This document shows, in pieces, positions 51,535-56,304 of a stretch of 56,304 nt of DNA. This DNA is from an uncultured Flavobacteriaceae bacterium (lineage in GTDB: Bacteria > Bacteroidota > Bacteroidia > Flavobacteriales > Flavobacteriaceae). The notes under the pieces are model-generated. The model did no database searches, was not told where the DNA came from, and saw only the letters and a program-made list of their open reading frames with translations. The stretch lies in the NCBI GenBank assembly GCA_905479745.1, contig CAJQNO010000043.1, positions 1 to 56,304 of the forward strand, read 5' to 3'. Position 1 is the stretch's first letter. Each line of letters starts with the position of its first letter. Both the position numbers and the translations under genes were made by a program.

Positions 51535-52965
51535 TTAAAACTGAAAATATATAAAGGATTTCAAAGGTTCGTAAAACCGAATTAATAAAACTACCATTAC
51601 ATAATATAAGGTCCAACGCATCCATCTGGGCAGGTGAGCATCCAAATTCTGCAGCGGGAATTCTTTTCGTCTTGTGGCTAATTCGGCAGCTATCATCAAC
51701 ATAAGGAACACTATCTTCACACCTATTAGCAACGATAATTGTGGGTCCTTTGCTAGAGTAAAAATACGTTTTAGGATAAGCCAGGCGTCGTCTATATTGA
51801 CGGCTCTGAAGAAAATACTCGATATGGATGTAAGACTGAAGAAGTAAATCAAACTAAGCCAGCGGGGCTGAGCGGGTAGTATTCGGGCAAGAGTTTTCTT
51901 TGATCTTCCAATCGGTATCCGTTCCATGGCCAGGAGTAAGCCGTTAAAGACCCCGAAACAAATAAATGTCCAGTTCGCACCATGCCAAAGACCTACCAGG
52001 GTCATCGTTATTAGGAGAGCCGAGATTCGTGCCCAGACGGTTATTTTCTTAGTTCGCTTTACTAGGGGAAGATAGACGTAATCTGTAAACCATTTAGTAA
52101 GCGTTATATGCCAGCGCTGCCAGAATTGCGTCATACTTTTCGCCAGATATGGCAATCTAAAATTGATATGCAGCTTGAAACCAAATAGGCGCGCCGTTCC
52201 AATGGCAATGTCGGTATAACCCGAAAAATCGCAGTACACCTGGAACGAAAATAAGACGGCTGCATAGCACAAACTAATAAAACCGTAACCCTCCGGATTA
52301 TCGAAAACCATGGTTACCGCGATCCCCAGTTTATCTGCCACGAGTATCTTCTTAAACAGGCCCCATAATATTTGGCGTAGCCCCTCCTTCGCTTCAGTAA
52401 TATCGAAATGTCGCTGCTTTTCAAATTGAGGCAAGAGAAAACTGGAACGCTCTATAGGTCCTGCCACTAGCTGTGGAAAGAAACTCACATAGCAAAGGAA
52501 GTTTAATAGGTTGCGTGTAGGCTTGCATTTGTTCCGGTACACATCGATGGAGTAACTCATGGTCTGGAAGGTATAAAAGCTAAGCCCTACGGGTATGATC
52601 ACATTCCAGATACTGAACTCTCCAGGCAGTAGGTTGGTAGAGAACAAAGAATGAAACCCGTCCAGAAAAAAATTGAGATATTTAAAGGTAAAGAGTATTC
52701 CCAGGTTCCAGAACAAACTGAAAAAAAGCCAAAATCTCCTGACTCCCTTTTTGCTTGCTGCAGCAATGTATCGAGCTGCGATAAAATCGATGAGCGAACT
52801 TCCTATTAACAGCGATAGGAACCGCCAGTCCCACAAGCCGTAGAAAAGATAACTGGCAACCAGAATTAGTACGTTCTGGGAAACTCGGCGCTTACTGCCA
52901 ATGATCCAGTACATCGAGAATACAATGACCAGAAAAACTCCGAAATCCAGCGAATTGAATAACAC
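51535..52965 (-). CDS. MBOAT-family membrane O-acyltransferase
   Basis: A polytopic acyltransferase of the AlgI/DltB type, 476 residues from GTG at 52965. Conserved elements are YCDFSGYTDIAIGTARLFGF, LAKSMTQFWQRWHITLTKWF and the catalytic-His region LVGLWHGANWTFICFGVFNG. The frame extends upstream to ATG at 53007, but that ATG lies within a terminator hairpin. The GTG start gives the family-typical N-terminus (M)LFNSLDFGVFLVIVFSMYW. It probably O-acylates an exopolysaccharide or other envelope polymer together with the SGNH-like protein that follows. Confidence 0.9.
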   Translation of the reverse strand: MLFNSLDFGVFLVIVFSMYWIIGSKRRVSQNVLILVASYLFYGLWDWRFLSLLIGSSLIDFIAARYIAAASKKGVRRFWLFFSLFWNLGILFTFKYLNFFLDGFHSLFSTNLLPGEFSIWNVIIPVGLSFYTFQTMSYSIDVYRNKCKPTRNLLNFLCYVSFFPQLVAGPIERSSFLLPQFEKQRHFDITEAKEGLRQILWGLFKKILVADKLGIAVTMVFDNPEGYGFISLCYAAVLFSFQVYCDFSGYTDIAIGTARLFGFKLHINFRLPYLAKSMTQFWQRWHITLTKWFTDYVYLPLVKRTKKITVWARISALLITMTLVGLWHGANWTFICFGVFNGLLLAMERIPIGRSKKTLARILPAQPRWLSLIYFFSLTSISSIFFRAVNIDDAWLILKRIFTLAKDPQLSLLIGVKIVFLMLMIAAELATRRKEFPLQNLDAHLPRWMRWTLYYVMVVLLIRFYEPLKSFIYFQF

Positions 52966-52990
52966 CTGATGGCTTGTTTGTGGGCTAAGA

Positions 52991-53018
52991 TAAAAAAAGG
53001 CTTCCATTATGGAAGCCT
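52991..53018 (-). terminator. Rho-independent terminator of the M42 peptidase gene
   Basis: AGGCTTCCA/TGGAAGCCT form a perfect 9-bp stem with a 3-base loop, followed on the minus strand by seven T (52992-52998). It lies 30 bases after the peptidase stop and covers the upstream candidate ATG of the MBOAT gene, which argues against that start. Confidence 0.9.
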
Positions 53019-53047
53019 GTAACTAATTTCTTGCAGATAAAGCCTAA

Positions 53048-54133
53048 TTAATCAAAATAACTAAAGGTTTCATCCTTCTCAATGCGCAGTAAAGATTCGT
53101 AGATAAGCTTGATCACGTTTTCCACATCACTTTTATGAACCATTTCTACAGTGGTATGCATGTAGCGTAGCGGCAGGGAGATCAGTGCACTGGCCACGCC
53201 CATATTGCTGTAAGCGAAGGCATCTGTATCTGTCCCGGTGGCACGCGAAAGTGCAGCGCGCTGAAAAGGGATCTTATTTGTTTCTGCTGCGTCGATGATT
53301 AGGTCCCTAAGTTTTTGCTGTACGGCAGGCGCGTAAGCGATCACCGGTCCATCACCAATTTTTGCAAGCCCCTGTTTTTTCTTGTCTATCATAGGGGTAG
53401 TAGTATCGTGGGTCACATCGGTTACTATGGCCGCATTAGGTTGGATGCGTTCGGCAATCATTTGTGCACCTCTAAGTCCGATCTCTTCCTGTACAGAGTT
53501 GGTGATATACAAGCCGAAAGGTAATTTCTTTTTATTCTCATGGAGCAAACGCGCTACTTCTGCGATCATAAAGCCGCCCATTCTATTGTCAAGGGCTCTG
53601 CACACAAATTTATCTTTGTTCAGGATGTGAAACGCATCTGGATAGGTGATCACACAACCCACATGTACGCCCATTTTCTCCACTTCTTTCTTATCCTTGG
53701 CACCTATATCGATAAATATATTTTCGGGCTTGGGAGGTTCCTCCTTCGCGCGACTTCGGGTATGGATGGCTGGCCACCCAAATACACCTTTTACTATTCC
53801 CTTTTTGGTATGAATATTAACCACTTTCGAAGGAGCTACCTGGTGATCACTCCCTCCGTTTCGGATCACGTATAGCAGGCCGTTATCACTAATGTAATTA
53901 ACGTACCACGAGATCTCGTCGGCATGACCTTCGATAACTACTTTGTATTTCGCTTTCGGATTAATGATCCCGACGGCAGTACCATATGTATCGGTAAGAA
54001 ACTCATCTACATAGGGTTTCAGGTAATCCATCCAAAGTTTTTGTCCATCCCACTCATAGCCTGTTGGAGAGGCATTATTAAGGTATTTTTCGAGGAAGGT
54101 TAAAGATTTTTTATTCAGTATAGACTGTGCCAT
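53048..54133 (-). CDS. M42-family metallo-aminopeptidase (glutamyl aminopeptidase/FrvX-like)
   Basis: A 361-residue cytosolic aminopeptidase forming tetrahedral dodecamers in known members. Metal ligands and catalytic residues are visible: VVIEGHADEISWYV (His and Asp), CRALDNRMGGFMIAEV (bridging Asp), SVQEEIGLRGAQM (catalytic Glu pair), IVTDVTHDTTTP, and the final His in RYMHTTVEMVH. An N-terminal LEKYLNNASPTGYEWDGQ is also typical. Length normal. Confidence 0.93.
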   Translation of the reverse strand: MAQSILNKKSLTFLEKYLNNASPTGYEWDGQKLWMDYLKPYVDEFLTDTYGTAVGIINPKAKYKVVIEGHADEISWYVNYISDNGLLYVIRNGGSDHQVAPSKVVNIHTKKGIVKGVFGWPAIHTRSRAKEEPPKPENIFIDIGAKDKKEVEKMGVHVGCVITYPDAFHILNKDKFVCRALDNRMGGFMIAEVARLLHENKKKLPFGLYITNSVQEEIGLRGAQMIAERIQPNAAIVTDVTHDTTTPMIDKKKQGLAKIGDGPVIAYAPAVQQKLRDLIIDAAETNKIPFQRAALSRATGTDTDAFAYSNMGVASALISLPLRYMHTTVEMVHKSDVENVIKLIYESLLRIEKDETFSYFD

Positions 54134-54237
54134 AAATAGTATTTTTCAGAAAAACCAAAATTAGCAATTTATTAATTAGTGGAGCGTTTCAATTTATGTA
54201 ATTTTGGAACGATTTTAGAGTAACAGATTATTGGCAC

Positions 54238-54945
54238 GTGAAGAAAATTCAGAAAATAAAAACAGTGGCGATCCTGTTCCTTGTGATAGGGCAGTTTAGC
54301 AATGCTCAGGACTTGCAGGAGTTTACACATACCAACAAAGACAGTGTGGAAACATTCTATTATATTATAGAAGGAGATACTATCCCAAAGGAGTATATCG
54401 ACCTGGAAGAAGTGGTGCTGCTCAATAAGCTGGAATTCAATTCGAAGGAAGACCGGCGTCGCTATCTCATTCTCCGAAGAAAGACCCGGAAGGTGTATCC
54501 ATATGCCAAACTGGCTGCGGAGCGGCTTACTACTATGACGGCGCGTATGAAGACGCTCGAAAAGAAACGCGATCGTAAACGGTATACCAAAAGGGTTCAG
54601 AAATATATAGAGGAGGAATTTTCCGAAAAGCTAAAGAAATTAACCCGCACCGAAGGTCAGATCCTGGTGAAACTCATTCACAGGCAAACCGGGCGTACGG
54701 CTTTCGATCTGGTAAAGGAGCTACGTACGGGTTGGCGGGCATTTTGGTATAATACAACGGCCAGCATGTTCGATATATCCATAAAGGAAGAATACCGGCC
54801 GTTTGAGGTAAAGGAAGATTATCTCATTGAGGACATCCTGGAGCGTTCGTTTCAGTCTAATGTTCTGGAGCGACAGGCTCCGGCCTTCAAAATAGATTAC
54901 CTCGATCTCACCTCGCATTGGAATAACAGGGCTGTTGATAAGTAA
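54238..54945 (+). CDS. DUF4294-family secreted protein
   Basis: A 235-residue protein with a signal peptide (VAILFLVIGQFSNAQ) and a DUF4294 domain: IIEGDTIPKEYIDLEEVVLL, RRRYLILRRKTRKVYPYAKL, ILVKLIHRQTGRTAFDLVKE, and WYNTTASMFDISIKEEY. It starts with GTG at 54238. The family is restricted largely to Bacteroidota and unknown in function. It commonly neighbours the M42 peptidase gene, as here, in divergent orientation. Confidence 0.88.
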   Translation: MKKIQKIKTVAILFLVIGQFSNAQDLQEFTHTNKDSVETFYYIIEGDTIPKEYIDLEEVVLLNKLEFNSKEDRRRYLILRRKTRKVYPYAKLAAERLTTMTARMKTLEKKRDRKRYTKRVQKYIEEEFSEKLKKLTRTEGQILVKLIHRQTGRTAFDLVKELRTGWRAFWYNTTASMFDISIKEEYRPFEVKEDYLIEDILERSFQSNVLERQAPAFKIDYLDLTSHWNNRAVDK

Positions 54946-55010
54946 ATAAGATTCTCATTTGCCCAGTAGTAACATTTAACGTATCTTAGAGGTTCGCTCT
55001 TTTTACATTT

Positions 55011-55145
55011 TGGGTGTTCCCCTGCAGGAGAGCAGAGCACCCTGCAGGGTCGCGCTATCCGCTATATCCCTGTAGTAGTCGTGAAGTGAGCTTCGCTCTA
55101 CTTCATCGGCACTACAGGGGATGCCGCTTCTATCGCTAACACATT
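55011..55145. repeat. REP-like composite hairpin element
   Basis: CCCTGCAGG-type palindromes (55019-55029 and 55040-55048) are followed by CCCTGTAGT (55068-55076), which pairs with ACTACAGGG (55111-55119). Within that lies an inner hairpin GAAGTGAGC-TTC-GCTC-T-ACTTC (55083-55103). The linker CGCTATCCGCTATATC recalls a dispersed intergenic repeat that I know from other flavobacterial genomes. Copy number cannot be judged from one window. Confidence 0.65.
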
Positions 55146-55229
55146 TTTGTTGTTCTTTAGAAGTAAAATGATAGCGTTCAGCACTTTAAAAATTGTTAAT
55201 AAAAAAGATGCAAAAATTTTTCACTTTGA

Positions 55230-55262
55230 TTTGGTGGAATGAAAAAAGGGGTTGTATATTTG
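55230..55262 (+). promoter_or_regulatory. rRNA operon promoter
   Basis: TTTG at 55230-55233 and TATATTTG at 55255-55262, with 21 bases between, match the Bacteroidota -33 (TTTG) and -7 (TAnnTTTG) boxes. A second TTTG at 55225-55228 overlaps in effect. The promoter lies about 210 bases before mature 16S. Confidence 0.75.
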
Positions 55263-55474
55263 CACCCGCTAAAAAGGTGAGTGAGTTTTTAGATTCGCTT
55301 ATTTTTTTTGGTTTGAGATTAGATAAGTTCATTGAGATATTGAAATTGACAGCGTATGGATTTGAGATGGAAACATTTTGAATTTGTATTGAAACTAAAC
55401 TAAGTTAAAAACTCTTGAGATTTTTTTGAGGATAGCTTTTTATTTATGGTCGTAGATATTTTATTTACAATTAC

Positions 55475-56304
<830 letters not shown>

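Larger units (their letters stand above)
54946..55474. other. Intergenic region upstream of the rRNA operon
   Basis: About 530 bases without a protein gene. From left to right it contains an imperfect palindrome cluster (55011-55145), an rRNA promoter (55230-55262) and the leader of the 16S precursor up to about 55474. Confidence 0.75.

Noticed and set aside
55193-55381. Possible small protein upstream of 16S
   Set aside because: It overlaps the rRNA promoter and leader and has no recognisable features.

Overview
The window looks like a chromosomal segment of a marine-type Flavobacteriaceae (Bacteroidota). The reasons are gldF/gldG gliding genes, a type IX secretion C-terminal sorting domain, Bacteroidota promoters of the TAnnTTTG type, DUF4870/DUF4294-type genes, and a partial 16S rRNA gene with flavobacterial features at the right end. 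I could not name a genus from the sequence alone.

Layout. (1) 1-3.4 kb: the tail of a membrane protein, a two-component system whose response regulator carries an in-frame TGA between receiver and DNA-binding domain, and an outer-membrane barrel. (2) 3.5-14.6 kb: one tightly packed plus-strand operon. It holds a TetR repressor with a palindromic operator, TolC, an HlyD-like lipoprotein, a lipoprotein, two ABC ATPases and two ABC-2 permeases (a YbhFSR-like exporter), then a LOG-type protein, a membrane protein, DUF2141, a phospholipase-A1-like barrel, an ATP-cone/Mrr-type nuclease and a Pycsar-effector-like membrane protein. (3) 14.6-16.2 kb: an OmpA lipoprotein and a 45-residue membrane protein. 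(4) 16.3-35.46 kb: what I read as a 19-kb integrative and mobilizable island in the 3' end of mnmE. It carries a UreH-like Ni transporter, a complete group-2a-like [NiFe] uptake hydrogenase cluster (hypEDCFBA, a maturation protease, large and small subunits, plus NHL-repeat, TPR and two small unknown proteins), and a mobilization/replication/integration module (coiled-coil membrane protein, MobA, MobC, Toprim primase, SF3-like helicase, HTH protein, tyrosine integrase). (5) 35.4-54.9 kb: ordinary flavobacterial core genes (mnmE, a glycosyltransferase, dnaN, gldG/gldF, a SAM hydrolase, phoH, purC, a repeat-rich surface protein, a PagL-like barrel, an Ala/Na symporter, an SGNH/MBOAT pair, an M42 peptidase, DUF4294). 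(6) 55.0 kb to the end: a REP-like hairpin element, an rRNA promoter and the 5' part of 16S.

The main discovery is the island. The last six codons of mnmE (Phe-Cys-Ile-Gly-Lys-stop) recur, with synonymous changes, at 16321-16338 in a non-coding spot just before the OmpA gene. A degenerate third copy lies at 29429-29446, between the hydrogenase operon and the mobilization genes. A 10-base motif (TGAGACACAA), probably an integrase arm site, is found just inside both outer copies and not at the middle one. The simplest reading is that the hydrogenase operon is cargo of a mobile element that targets mnmE and recreates its last codons on integration. The island also has an 11-bp-phased array of TGATGACA repeats between its primase and helicase genes, which looks like a replication origin or a regulator-binding array.

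How the genes work together: the nickel transporter, HypA/B (nickel), HypC/D/E/F (Fe(CN)2CO) and the protease would build the active site of the large subunit. The small subunit has no Tat signal, so the enzyme should act on the cytoplasmic side. No dedicated electron acceptor gene is visible in the cluster.
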